Assembly: GCF_029633865.1 (NCBI RefSeq)
Contig: NC_079212.1
Location: 103,331,584-103,395,583 of the forward strand
Source: Lampris incognitus
Lineage: Eukaryota; Chordata; Actinopteri; Lampriformes; Lampridae
DNA: 64,000 nucleotides
Direction of reading: 5' to 3'
Shown: piece after piece, positions 11,423 to 22,900 of the stretch
Layout: each line of letters starts with the position of its first letter
Numbering within the stretch: the stretch's first letter is position 1
Translations under genes and position numbers: made by a program
The notes under the pieces: generated by a model
The model's database searches: none
What the model saw: only the letters and a program-made list of their open reading frames with translations
What the model was told of the DNA's origin: nothing

Positions 11423-13656
11423 TTTCTGTCTGTAGACGGTAGACACACTTTGTTCCCGTTTTCCTCTACACACGTGCAACTTTCAAAGTTTACACAGTCA
11501 GATCAAAGTTGGCTGCGTCCCAGATACAATGATGGGAAACAAAACATAGATACAGTTTTTACTCGTATGTAGGCGATTATGAAAAGTTTTGGGCCCACAA
11601 AGTTAGACATGTACATTATGTCTGGTTACACCTGTGCACAATTGTGCATACAGTGCATCCGGAAAGTATTCACACCCCTTCACTTTCCTCACATTTTGTT
11701 ATTTTACAGCCTAATTCCAAAATGGATTAAATTCTTTTTTTCCCCCATCAATCTACACACAATACCCCATAATGGCAAAGCGAAAAAGGTTTTGTAGAAA
11801 TTTTTGCAAATTTATTAAAAATAAAAAACTGAAATATTGCATGTACATAAGTATTCACACCCTTTGCTATGACACTCAAAATTGAGCTCAGGTTCATCCT
11901 GTTTCCACCGATCATCCTTGAGATGATTCTACATCTTAATTGGAGTCCACCCCTAGTAAATTCAATTGAATGGACATGATTTGGAAAGGCACACACCTGT
12001 CTATTTAAGGTCCCATTGTTGACAGTGCATGTCAGAGCAGAAACCAAGCCATGAAGTCAAAGGAATTGTCTGTGGACCTCCGAGACAGGATTGTATTGAG
12101 GCACAGATCTGGGGAAGGATACAAAACAATTTCTACAGCTTTGAAGGTCCCGAAGAGCACAGTTGTCTCCATCATTCGTAAATGGAAGAAGTTTGGATCC
12201 ACCAGGACTCTTCCTAGAGCTGGCCGCCCAGCCAAACTGAGCAATCGGGGGAGAAGGGCCTTGGTCAGGCAGGTGACCAAGAACCCGATGGTCAATCTGA
12301 CAGAGCTCCAGCGTTCCTCTGTGGAGATGGGAGAACCTTCCAGAAGGACAACCGTCTCTGCAGCATTCCACCAATCAGGCCTTTATGGTAGAGTGGCCAG
12401 ACGGAAGCATCTGCTCAGTAAAAGGCACATGACAGCCTGCCTGGAGTTTGCCAGAAAGCACCCAAAGGACTCTCAGACCATGAGAAACAAGATTCTCTGG
12501 TCTAATGAAACCAAGATTGAACTCTTTGGCCTGAATGCCAAACATCACATCTGGAGGAAACCAGGCATCTCTCATCACCTTGCTAATACCATACCCACAG
12601 TGAAGCATGGTGGTGGCAGCATCATGCTGTGGGGGTGTTTTTCCGCGGCAGGAACTGGGAGACTAGTCAGGATCGAGGGAAAGATGAATGGAGCAAAGTA
12701 CAGAGAGATCCTTGATGAAAACCTGCTCCAGAGCGCTCAGGACCTCAGACTGGAGCGAAGGTTAACCTTTCAACATGACAATGACCCTAAGCACACAGCC
12801 AAGACAACGAAGGAGTGGCTTCGGGACAAGTCTGTGAATGTCCTTGAGTGGCCCAGCCAGAGCCCAGACTTGAACCCCATTCAAAATCTCTGGAAAGACC
12901 TGAAAATAGCTGTGCAGCGACGCTCCCCATCTAACCTTACAGAGCTCGAGAGGATCTGCAGAGAAGAATGGGAGAAATACCCCAAATATAGGTGTGCCAA
13001 GCTTGTAGCTTCATACCCAAGAAGACTTGAGGCTGTAATCGCTGCCAAGGGTGCCTCAACCAAGTTCTGGGTAAAGGGTGTGAATACTTATGTACATGCA
13101 ATATTTCAGTTTTTTATTTTTAATAAATTTGCAAAAATTTCTACAAAACCTTTTTCGCTTTGTCACTATGGGGTATTGTATGTAGATTGGTCAGAAAAAA
13201 GGGGATTTAATCCATTTTGGAATAAGGCTGTAACATAACAAAATGTGGGGAAAGTGAAGGGGTGTGAATACTTTCCAGATGCACTGTAGGTGTATCATAC
13301 AACAATGTGGTTTCAAATCTATGGATGCAACACAGGTAATTGCTGCGTCAGTAGTGTGTAAGTGCACTGTGTTTGTGCATGCATGCATCTGTGTGTGCTC
13401 ACATGTGCGTGTCCTCGTGTGACAGGATGTACCTATGGCGTAAGAAGGTGTGGACCATGCTGCCATTGAGGACGCTTAGGGCCAGCCATACCAGCATGGC
13501 CACAGTGTTCTTTGTCAGAGCATTGGAGAAGCTGTCTTTGGATGTGCCCACAGTGCCCCCTGTCAGTGAACAGCTGGTATTACCCATCAACAGCTCCAAA
13601 GGGTTGGAAGAGGAGGAGCTGAGCGTAATTGTCATCTGCTCACAATCTGATGGCAT
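9395..13656 (-). CDS. OR gene C: OR131-2-like odorant receptor, 3' exon missing (exons 13656-13433, 11306-11168, 9820-9395)
   Basis: Seven-transmembrane odorant receptor of fish, expected on olfactory neurons. Exon a (13656-13433) holds TM1 (NTVAMLVWLALSVLNGS), followed by donor AG|GTACAT. Exon b (11306-11168) has acceptor CCAACCCCAG and encodes [19 protein letters not shown] and TM3 start, ending CCLL|GTAAGT. Exon c (9820-9395) starts after GGTCAG and runs from IISAVLTTRSTP through MAVERYISIC to KKARNTVLLHGVQ, ending CAG|GTGATC. The splice phases match (2/1 at a-b, 0 at b-c). TM6-TM7 are not present down to base 268. In genes A and B the region of exons b and c is one exon, so C has one or two extra introns. 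The start could also be the ATG at 13635 or a later one. It may be a live gene continuing outside the window or a truncated pseudogene. Confidence 0.75.
9821..11167 (-). other. Intron of OR gene C (between exons b and c)
   Basis: Bounded by GTAAGT at 11167 and GGTCAG at 9821 on the minus strand. I see no repeat family or other gene in it. Confidence 0.5.
11341..11420. repeat. (GT)40 microsatellite
   Basis: Uninterrupted dinucleotide tract. On the minus strand it ends 34 bases before the acceptor of exon b of OR gene C; a CTAAC branch-like word and a short C/T tract remain between. Confidence 0.97.
11651..13286 (+). mobile_element. Tc1-like transposon (copy a), ~1.64 kb with ~220-bp inverted repeats
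   Basis: The ends CAGTGCATCCGGAAAGTATT and its near complement at 13255-13286 are flanked by TA at 11649-11650 and 13287-13288, the Tc1 target duplication. Inverted repeats extend over about 220 bp. It sits in the intron between exons a and b of OR gene C, on the opposite strand. Confidence 0.95.
12051..13238 (+). pseudogene. Tc1 transposase, full-length frame but catalytically mutated and with stop lost
   Basis: The frame starts MKSKELSVDLRDRI and carries the paired helix-turn-helix region (residues ~1-110) and DDE core. Family catalytic residues are D, D and E. Here the first is Asn (WSNETK, residue 152), the second is Asp (QHDNDPKH, residue 243) and the third is Gln (DLNPIQNLW, residue 278). 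With two of three gone it should not cut DNA. The usual stop after ...ASTKY is TGG at 13068-13070, so the frame runs 55 codons into the right inverted repeat (395 aa against about 339). Copy b at 58.3 kb keeps TGA at this place. Confidence 0.93.
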
Positions 13657-13683
13657 ACAGAAATAAAATAAACATACATCAGA

Positions 13684-13705
13684 AAGATAGATAGACAGAC
13701 ATAGT

Positions 13706-13742
<37 letters not shown>

Positions 13743-13743
13743 G
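13684..13743. repeat. (AGAT)n microsatellite
   Basis: Tetranucleotide GATA-type repeat, slightly interrupted at its start. Confidence 0.95.
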
Positions 13744-14842
13744 ACAAGACATGATATATTAGGCTTTTTTAATTCACAAAAGGACACGGTGACAGGTGCT
13801 TGAATGAATTTGCTGAATCTGTTGCCACATCTTTTAAAACTGAGGCACACATTTCAGTGTGGAGTGGAATGTTCAATACACGAGTGCAGCAATTAAACCT
13901 TATTTCTTGGCCTGTTTTTATTAAGGGGTATATTTTTATAGGTTTTTGAATTCATACGTACTTTGACTGTGGACAACAAATGTATTTAAACTCAGACTAG
14001 GTCAGGTAAGAGTTGGCTGCTGAAAAATAAAGAATTCAGGACAGCATCTACATGTATGATGAAGGTCTCCAACCAAAACTCGCACCTTCTCCATATAACA
14101 CTAAAAAAACAACTTTGGTTTTAAAACTGAGTGTCACTCCTACTTGCACAGACGGTATCTAGCAGGACAGAAAAATCTAGATGTTTCTTTTAAAGATTGT
14201 GATACACAAATATGTATGAATGATGATTTTGTGATTATAGATGAATGAAATTTCCATGTTGGTCACCCAACACAGAAAGCACAGACATTTTCTTTTCTGT
14301 TCATTTGTTTTGATAATTTATATCTTCATAAACGGTGCGAGCCTAAACAGGATAAGGAACAACACAGTATTTTATTTAAATCATCAATTAGGGAATCAAA
14401 AAACAAAGCCTTTTGATATCAGAATCGGAAACGATTTGTTGTCATCTCAATCATGTACTTTCATACACAAAAGAGACAACATTTTGTTTCTCCTAGCCCA
14501 CAGCAGTGCAACACAAAAGACAAAAAACACATATCCAAAAGAAAACGACACCACCAAAACATACAAAAACGGAGAGAACAAAGAAAAAAAAAAAACCCCA
14601 ACCCCCCCCCCCCCACACACACACACACACACACAAACAGTCAACACATTTGATATGAACTCAGATGGCACTCCAGTGAATTTGGATAACTGTGTCGGTG
14701 GTGTTTGATCATATAGGCCTGCCATAGGAATAAATGATCAAAATTACACCAACTTTGGGGGAAGAAAAATGTGCTTAAGCAAAAGTCTAGAAGTACATGT
14801 AAAGTTCACATGTACTATTCTCAAATTTATCTTTTGCAGGTA
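13744..14842. other. Upstream flank of OR gene C, no gene recognised
   Basis: AT-rich DNA with a poly-C then (AC)n tract at 14588-14636. A frame at 14241-14708 on the plus strand is open but ends in that simple repeat and resembles nothing I know. Confidence 0.4.
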
Positions 14843-16039
14843 CACTACCGTTCAAAAGTTTGGGATCACCCTAACAATTTCGTGTTTTCCATGAAAAGTC
14901 ACACTTATTCACCACCATATGTTGTGAAATGAATAGAAAATAGAGTCAAGACATTGACAAGGTTAGAAATAATGATTTTTATTTGAAATAAGATTTTTTT
15001 TACATTAAACTTTGCTTTCGTTAAAGAATCCTCCATTTGCAGCAATTACAGCATTGCAGACCTTTGGCATTCTAGCTGTTAATTTGTCGAGGTAATCTGG
15101 AGAAATTGCACCCCACGCTTCCAGAAGCAGCTCCCACAAGTTGGATTGGTTGGATGGGCACTTCTTTGAGCAGATTGAGTTTCTGGAGCATCACATTTGT
15201 GGGGTCAATTAAACGCTCAAAATGGCCAGAAAAAGAGAACTTTCATCTGAAACTCAACAGTCTATTCTTGTTCTTAGAAATGAAGGCTATTCCATGCGAG
15301 AAATTGCTAAGAAATTGAAGATTTCCTACACCGGTGTGTACTACTCCCTTCAGAGGACAGCACAAACAGGCTCTAACAGGTACTATTTAATGAAGATGCC
15401 AGTTGGGGACCTGTGAGGCGTCTGTTTCTCAAACTAGAGACTCTAATGTACTTATCTTCTTGCTCAGTTGTGCAACGCGGCCTCCCACTTCTTTTTCTAC
15501 TCTGGTTAGAGCCTGTTTGTGCTGTCCTCTGAAGGGAGTAGTACACACCGGTGTAGGAAATCTTCAATTTCTTAGCAATTTCTCGCATGGAATAGCCTTC
15601 ATTTCTAAGAACAAGAATAGACTGTCGAGTTTCAGATGAAAGTTCTCTTTTTCTGGCCATTTTGAGCGTTTAATTGACCCCACAAATGTGATGCTCCAGA
15701 AACTCAATCTGCTCAAAGAAGTGCCCATCCAACCAATCCAACTTGTGGGAGCTGCTTCTGGAAGCGTGGGGTGCAATTTCTCCAGATTACCTCAACAAAT
15801 TAACAGCTAGAATGCCAAAGGTCTGCAATGCTGTAATTGCTGCAAATGGAGGATTCTTTGACGAAAGCAAAGTTTGATGTAAAAAAAATCTTATTTCAAA
15901 TACAAATCATTATTTCTAACCTTGTCAATGTCTTGACTCTATTTTCTATTCATTTCACAACATATGGTGGTGAATAAGTGTGACTTTTCATGGAAAACAC
16001 AAAATTGTTTGGGTGATCCCAAACTTTTGAACGGTAGTG
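14843..16039. mobile_element. Palindromic (fold-back) derivative of a Tc1 transposon
   Basis: Flanked by TA at 14841-14842 and 16040-16041; ends CACTACCGTTCAAAAGTTTG and its complement. The left arm (14843-15378) and right arm (15505-16039) are near-perfect reverse complements over about 535 bp, with a ~126-bp centre. Each arm holds, from the tip inward, the terminal repeat, the end of the transposase gene (QL...NLTARMPK, on opposite strands in the two arms), then a jump to the first ~50 codons of the same gene (MARKRELSSE). The parent is the Tc1 family seen intact at 48527-50144. Each arm lost the central transposase (including all of the DDE core), so it can only move if a full copy supplies transposase. 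Confidence 0.9.
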
Positions 16040-16041
16040 TA

Positions 16042-16662
16042 CCTCAACAGTAAAATAAAAGTGCATGTGCTAATTTTTAGTTTAAAAGATTTGTACTAAA
16101 AATAGACTGAAGTAAACTCCTTTTCTCCAAAGGTAGTATGTTTTTGAACCAGAGACATCAGTTGGTGTTTATTGGAAATAAATAATAATAAAAAAAAACG
16201 TTAAAAAAAAGACAAATAAAAACCCCATCAAACTCTTTTATATTGACAGTCTGCATACAAACATCATCCGTGTTGGATGTAAAGCAGGTGGTATGAACCG
16301 GACGGAGGGCCGTGCAGTTCATCCACACCGACAGGAACACAAAGGCTGCCTGACGGGCAACGAGACAAGGGCAGTTAATCAGAACTGAACTGGCTTCTGA
16401 AAATATACACAGAGTATAGCAAAATAAGTAAATTTCATAAATTATTAACCGCCAAGCGACCCGCTGGAGTAAAATTTAACATCACACTTGTCAACTTATT
16501 GTTACCTTCAGGTGCTTTTTTTAATGCCCCCAAAATTTCTTGAAATGCTCATTTACAAATGCACACCATATTTTTTTTCTGCCTTAATCTTGAAGTGATC
16601 GTATCTTTCTGTGGTGTTTGATCAGGCAAACTCACTTTTCCAAATTTTTGTGTTTGCTCTTT
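16042..16662. other. Unassigned DNA; weak candidate 3' exon on the minus strand
   Basis: On the minus strand a C/T-rich stretch ending CCCGTCAG is followed at about 16354 by a readable stretch (16350-16180) and then an AATAAA near 16165. This could be a terminal exon, but I cannot name the product and the frame is ambiguous. Nothing else is seen. Confidence 0.25.
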
Positions 16663-16680
16663 AAGAATAAGATGGAGCTG

Positions 16681-17133
16681 GGGGCGTCCGGGTAGCGTAG
16701 TGGTCTATTCCATTGTCTACCAACATGTGGATCGCTGGTTCGAATCCTCGTGTTGCCTCCGGCTTGGTCGGGCGTCCCTACAGACACAACTGGCCATGTC
16801 TGCGGGTGGGAAGCCGGATGTGGGTATGTGTCCTGGTCGCTGCACTAGCGCCTCCTCTGGTTGGTCGGTAGGGGTGCCTTTTCGGGGGGGAATAGCGTGA
16901 TCCTCCCACACGCTAAGTCCTCCTGGCGAAACTCCTCACTGTCAGGTGGAAAGAAGTGGCTGGCGACTCCACATGTATCGGAGGAGGCATGTGGTAGTCT
17001 GCAGCCCTCCCTGGATCGGCAGAGTGGGTGTACCAGCGACCGGGACTGCTCGGAAGAGTGGGGTAATTGCTCAAGTACAATTGGGGGGGAAAGGGGGGAA
17101 ATATCCCCCCCCCCAAAAAAAGGAAGAAAAAAA
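16681..17133 (+). mobile_element. tRNA-derived fish SINE with 18-bp target duplication
   Basis: The head GGGGCGTCCGGGTAGCGTAG with the box-B word GGTTCGAATCC at 16737-16747 is tRNA-like. The body matches a SINE I recognise from many fish (words such as CGCCTCCTCTGG and CACATGTATCGGAGGAGG), and the tail is A-rich. Direct repeats AAGAATAAGATGGAGCTG (16663-16680) and AAGAATAAGATGGAGTTG (17134-17151) differ at one base and mark a LINE-driven insertion. Peptides read through it are not real genes. Confidence 0.93.
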
Positions 17134-17151
17134 AAGAATAAGATGGAGTTG

Positions 17152-19947
17152 ATCGGTACTACATCACCCATTGGCTGGCTGGGAAAAGTGCACATATTGG
17201 GCTGCATCATGGAGTGGGCGACACGTACAACTGTGTGCCTACCCTGATTTAGTCCAGAGATAGATATCAGAGATCACAGTTTAGGGTCACATTTAAAACA
17301 CAGATAAGAACCAAGACAGTCTTGTTTATCTCAACATTACCTTAAAGACACCATAATGAATATTGACCACAAAACGGCTTGATCAACTTTTGACCCATGT
17401 AAAGATGATATGAATAACATTTATCTGGGATGCTTTAAAAAAAGAAATAAAAACACATAAAAACATATCTATTTAGTTATTTTAGCACATGAAATATGTC
17501 GCTTGAGGGTTAAGAAGAGAAATCATGCTGAAACAATCACTTTTGGACATGCTACTATGATTCACACTCTTAATTTATGGATATAGTTGTTTTGGATCAT
17601 GGTAGAAAAACAAAAAAACAAAACAAAACAGTTGTATACTCACCATTCAGCGACACTCGTTTGTTAGTTGTGTCATTTCTGAGACAGACATGAACGTAGG
17701 AGGCGGATTCATCAAATCCCTATAATCAAAACCAACAGAGATTCAAGATGAGGCAAATGTTTGATAAAAACTAAGACAAATGTAACATATTCACCACAAC
17801 ATGTTCACATAATTACAGAGAAATAAATATCTTAGATATTTTAATGTAAAAAAGTTCTTATCTTTGCTGATCCTTTCTAACCTCTCCTCCAAAAAACACT
17901 GCAAAACACCATATAAATGCATATAATCCCTTAACTCTAATTGTCATCAATCCAAAAAAAATAGCTCTATAATTTTCGTTTATCATAAAAAATAGCTCTA
18001 TATCAAAGAGAGGATAAATCCAATTGGAAAGTATTGGACAATAAAACAAGGTACCTCGAAGCCTTACTAACGTGCGTTGTGAGCCTCTCCACCAGGCTGC
18101 TGTCAGATATATAAGGACGTGGGGCGGTGTGTATCTCAGCGTTTCCTGTGTGTGTTTTTTATGTATGGGTCACACCAGGGTTGTCATGATCATGTCTTCA
18201 CATGATCCTTGCATGAAACACCAGGAGAGCCCTGGCCTCTGAAGCCTCTATGGTAAAGACATATTTAACAAATGACAAAATATCCGCAGTAGCCCAGAGG
18301 AGCAAACCACCACCACATTTTAACAAACGATATGTGATGAAGCAAATTAACAACACTCGGCTGTTTTTGTAAACAATTTTCTGGCAAAATGTAATTACCA
18401 ACTGTCTCTTGACTGTTAATGTGATTTGTAGAATTGATATTAAAAAAAATTGTGAAATTCTGCAGTGGTTTAGGAAATGTTGTCACCAAATATTTCTTTT
18501 TTTCCTTATTGGTCAATTTGTCTTGTTAAATTTTAAATTGTTTGTTTAAATGTCTTGGTGGTTTTTAGCTTTTAGGCCACCGTACAAATCAGAGCAGCTA
18601 ATAATCATAAACACACAATGTCAGCCTATGTAACTATCCAACAGTAAAAGTGGGGTGTATAATGTATGAGCAGGTTGGAAAGTTGGCTGATATATGTTAT
18701 ATACCAATAGGACAAATCATGGGCTGCAGACTTAATCTAAATAAAAGCAGAATATCTTACAGCCTTGGACACTTAGTATGTGGGGGAAAAATGACCTGTA
18801 GCTTATGTTAGGATACAGACCAATGAGAGTACTTGTTCTATGGAGGTCCTCTGGCAACAGGGCCTGGCCATGGTTGGTTTTCTGAGCTGGGTCTCAGTAT
18901 CTGGAACATGTTGCTGGGGCTGTCAGGGGGAGGGGGTCTGATTCTTGCTGGAATAACCAACGCTGGGGGAGATGATTTGGGTAAAAGTGTCCATCAAACA
19001 TCTTTTAGTTATACGCTTTGTCCGAGGGATAAAGTGCCACCAAATGACTGATCTTGGAACAGATTTGTGCCTTCTGAAGAAAAGGCTGGTACAGGTGAAG
19101 GAAACCTAGTCTTAATCCCAGATCACATCTTTATATCCCTGATCACAGTAAATCTCTGTTTGGAAATAGATAGATGTGGCATATGAGGATGTATGTGTCT
19201 CGAAAAGCAAAGCGGTCTTTATATATAGGTGTAGTTTTGCACCTTTAGGTTTCTTGTTTATTTCTGAATTATTATGAATGAAAAAAATTCAGTGTGTGTT
19301 GTTTAAGTGATTTGTTTCAGCTAACCATCTTTGTAGTCTATTTGTGATATCCACCTATTTTAGCCGACATGAATCCTGTTAATTCAGCATTAACCTCAGT
19401 TAAATTTTACTGATGTTTGTGGTTCCAACTGGACCTATCTGAATACCACATTTATTTTATCATGTCATGCTAAATTGATGAATTTATTAATTCTTTGAAC
19501 CTGCTGGGAGGGGATGTATGTCTTTGGACTGTGGGTGGAAACCCACAAAAACACGGTGTGAACAGGCTGAACAAAACACAAAAGGGGGAAATCCAAACCA
19601 GGTCCCTCCCACTAACCATTGGGAATCACATTGTCTGACTGGGTTGAGATGAGCTGAGATGAGCTGTATGAGAAAGGAAAATTACTGTCTTATTTATGCT
19701 TTCTTATTTATGCTACCTTAGTTCACCAGTACTTTACACAAAATTAATTTCCATAGGTTTTATTTCAAAATAAAGACAAACTGTAAACAAGTATAACTAT
19801 TCTTTCTTCTATTTACACATTTCCTGTCCCTTTGAGAACATGCCTCGTTCTCATAATTTTTTACAAAGCCTTTTTTAATTAATTTAAACAATTTTATGCT
19901 GAAAAACCAAAGTAGCTCGGGTAAGAGTCCATTTTCTGTATTTCCTC
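17152..19947. other. Intergenic DNA between OR genes C and B
   Basis: Apart from the candidate exon at 17644-17719, I see no gene. A CTTATATATC TATA-like word sits near 18105-18115 on the minus strand. A GAGATGAGCT repeat is at 19644-19668. The rest is AT-rich. Confidence 0.35.
17644..17719 (-). other. Candidate internal exon, product unknown
   Basis: A 76-bp block on the minus strand is bounded by an acceptor (TTTTGATTATAG) and a strong donor (AATG|GTGAGT). One frame stays open and reads GFDESASYVHVCLRNDT. I do not recognise it. It lies between OR genes C and B and could be part of an unknown host gene or chance. Confidence 0.25.
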
Positions 19948-22900
19948 TCACATGTCACCATTATTCTGGCTGGCCACTTTCTGTGATTTGACCGAGCATC
20001 TGTTGCACACAAAATACCTCTGGAGGTACTTTCTGAATTTCTTGTCTCGGACACCATAGATGATAGGGCTGAGGAAACGGGGCAGGATATAAACAATGAG
20101 GTAGTTAGCATATCGTATTTCAAGTACACGACCGGGGAAGATGAGATGGAGGATGATTTCGACACTGGGGGAGATGTAGGAAAGCATGCACATGGCCAGC
20201 TGGGCCCCATGGAGAAGAATGGTGTTCCTGGCTCTCTGGGCTGACACCTTGTCTGTGGAAAGCGCCCTGACTGCGAACAGGATCCTCAGGTAGGTGTAGA
20301 CCAGAGTCAGAAAAACACAGGAGAAATAGAGGGTATCAAAGGCTTGCCTTTTGTACGCCAGGATCGGGTCTTTGAACACATTCTGTCGCAAGCAAAACAC
20401 TGACTCATGGAAGAAGCTGAGGGACTCGGTCACCAGTGTCACAAACAGATCTGTGATGTCTGGTGCCACACATATAAACCAGATCACCCCAATAAGAACG
20501 TATGTCCGCCTCACTGTACAGATCTGGGCGTAGCGTAAGGGGTTGCAGATGGAGATGTAGCGCTCTATGGCCATACTGGCTAAGTTGATGGGGGTGTTTC
20601 TGGTCGTGAAGACAGCCACCAGGATGAAGAAGCAGCAGAAGGAGACGTTGATCTTGTAGAAGATGTAGCTTAGGATAAACAGCATGATGGTGATCGTCAG
20701 CTGGATGGCATCATTGATCACCATGTGGATGAACAGGATGTAGCGGGGGTCCTCATAAAACACCTATAGAAATGAAATTGCGAAAGAGAAAGAATGAGAG
20801 AAGGTGGAAAGTATTAGGGAGCCTCAGTTAGTTAAATGTGCAATATGTTTATTTACTTAAACAATTAAATAGAAGTAACATATCCATGGGCATTGTGTAA
20901 ATATGCTAATTAAATTCATCCATTAAATTCTTTCAATGATCAGTACCTATCCATCCTGACCAAATTGCACCATTTAAAATTAGGAAACAAAAATCAAATA
21001 ACCTCCCCTGGCTGAATGATAAACTCATGCCCTTAGAAGACTGTAGAAAATCAGAACGACAATGGAAGGTCAACAAGTCTGAATTAGCACATAACACCCT
21101 TAAAAACCAAATGTTAATTTACCAGAAGACAGTTAAGGATGCAAGCTCAGCATACCTCTCTGAACTAATATCAAGAAATAACCACAATCCTAAAGTTCTC
21201 TTCAGGGTAATTGATTCTGTTATTAATTGTCTCTCCACTTCTCTTTTTGAACCTGATGTCGAGTTGTCCGAAAAATTTCGCACTCATTTTAAACAAGGTG
21301 TAGAATAACAGGTCCCAAATCCAGCCAGGTTCTTGCATTCATTCCCTTCCACATGCCAATTCTGCCTCTTTCACTCAGTTTTGACCAATTACAATTTCAG
21401 TGTTGGGGAGTACAGTCTCCAATATGAAATCCTCCTCCTGCATTCTAGACATCATTCCCACTAAGATGCTCAAGGAGGTATTTTCAACTATCACCCCCGT
21501 TATTCTGCAAATTCTTAATAATTCTCTGGCCTCTAATTCTTTACCAGACAGTTTTAAGCATGCCATTGTTCACCCATTGCTGAATAAACCTAATTTAGAT
21601 CCCCTGTCCCTAAGTAACTGCAGACCAATCTTCAAATTGTTTTTTTTTCTATCTAAGGTTCTGGAGAGAGTAATTTCTTCTCAATTGATTTCTTTTATGA
21701 TCACTAATACTGTGTTTAATAGTTTCCAGTCTGGTTTTAGAGCACTTTATGGTACCGAGACAGCTCTAGTTAAGGTCACTAATGACCTACTGCTGACTGC
21801 AGACAGAGGTGACTGCTCAATTTTAGTTCTTTTAGACTTAAGTGCTGCCTTTGACACGGTCGATCACAACACCCTCTTATATCACTTAGAGACTTGGGTT
21901 AGCATCAAGGGCTCAGCTCTTAGCTTATTACGCTGTTACTACACCAATAGAACTTTTTCTGTTGTTCTGGGTAACTACCTGCTTGGTGACTCAGTTGAGT
22001 TTTGGTGTCCCTCAAGGCTCAGTTCTTGGCCCCCTTCTCTTTTCTATATACATGCTGCCCCTTGGCCAAGTCATTCAAAATCACAATGTGCTCTACCGTT
22101 TTTATGCCGACGACACTCAGCTATACATGCCACTAAAACACACAGACCCTAGCACCCTAGCAAATCTTGCAAGTTGCCTCTCTGACATTAAATCCTGGAT
22201 ATCCAAAACTTTTCTTAAATTTAATGATGATAAGTCTGAGGTCATTCTGTTCGGTCCGAAAATTCCATCAGCCCTTTTGTTACTAATCTTGGTGGTCTGT
22301 CAGGTAGTCTTAAACAGGGTGCTAGGAATTTTGGGCTAATATTCGATGCTAAAATCAGTTTTGATAATCAAATCAAACATGTTGTTCAGTCATGCTTTCT
22401 CCAGCTCAAGCTAATCTCCAAAATTAGGTCATCTCTATCAATTGCCGATCTGCAAAAAGTTGTACATGCGTTTATCTGTTCTTGCCTTGAGTATTGTAAT
22501 GCCCTTTATTCTGGTATCAGCAAGGGCTCCTCCACTGTCTGTAGTTGGTACAAAACGCTGCTGCTCGGTTCATTACTGGGACAAAGAGGAATGAACATAT
22601 CACTCTTGTGCTTGCCTCCCTACACTGGCTCCCTGTTATATTTTGAATTAATTTTAAAATTTCATTGCTCACTTTTAAGGCTTTAAATGGTCTTGCTCCT
22701 ACATACATTTGTGATTTATTGACCCGGTATATGCCCGCTTGACCATTAAGATCTGCAGATGGAGCCCTGCTGGTTATTCCCAGGTCTCAGTTTGTTACAA
22801 AGGGTGATCGGGCTTTTGCTGTTAGAGCCCCCCACCCCCTTCCCCTCCCCCCCACACACACACAATATAACTTCCTTCCCGTTGAACTAAGACAAACCAA

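Noticed and set aside
11345-11572. Open frames reading CVCVCV or HTHTHT
   Set aside because: Translation of a GT microsatellite. The same holds at 24629-24877, 51184-51372, 55663-55881 and for TYIYIY at 59716-60070.
14241-14725. 155-aa plus-strand and 92-aa minus-strand frames
   Set aside because: AT-rich with simple repeats; no family resemblance.
16700-17247. Several 60-128-aa open frames
   Set aside because: They are read through a tRNA-derived SINE.
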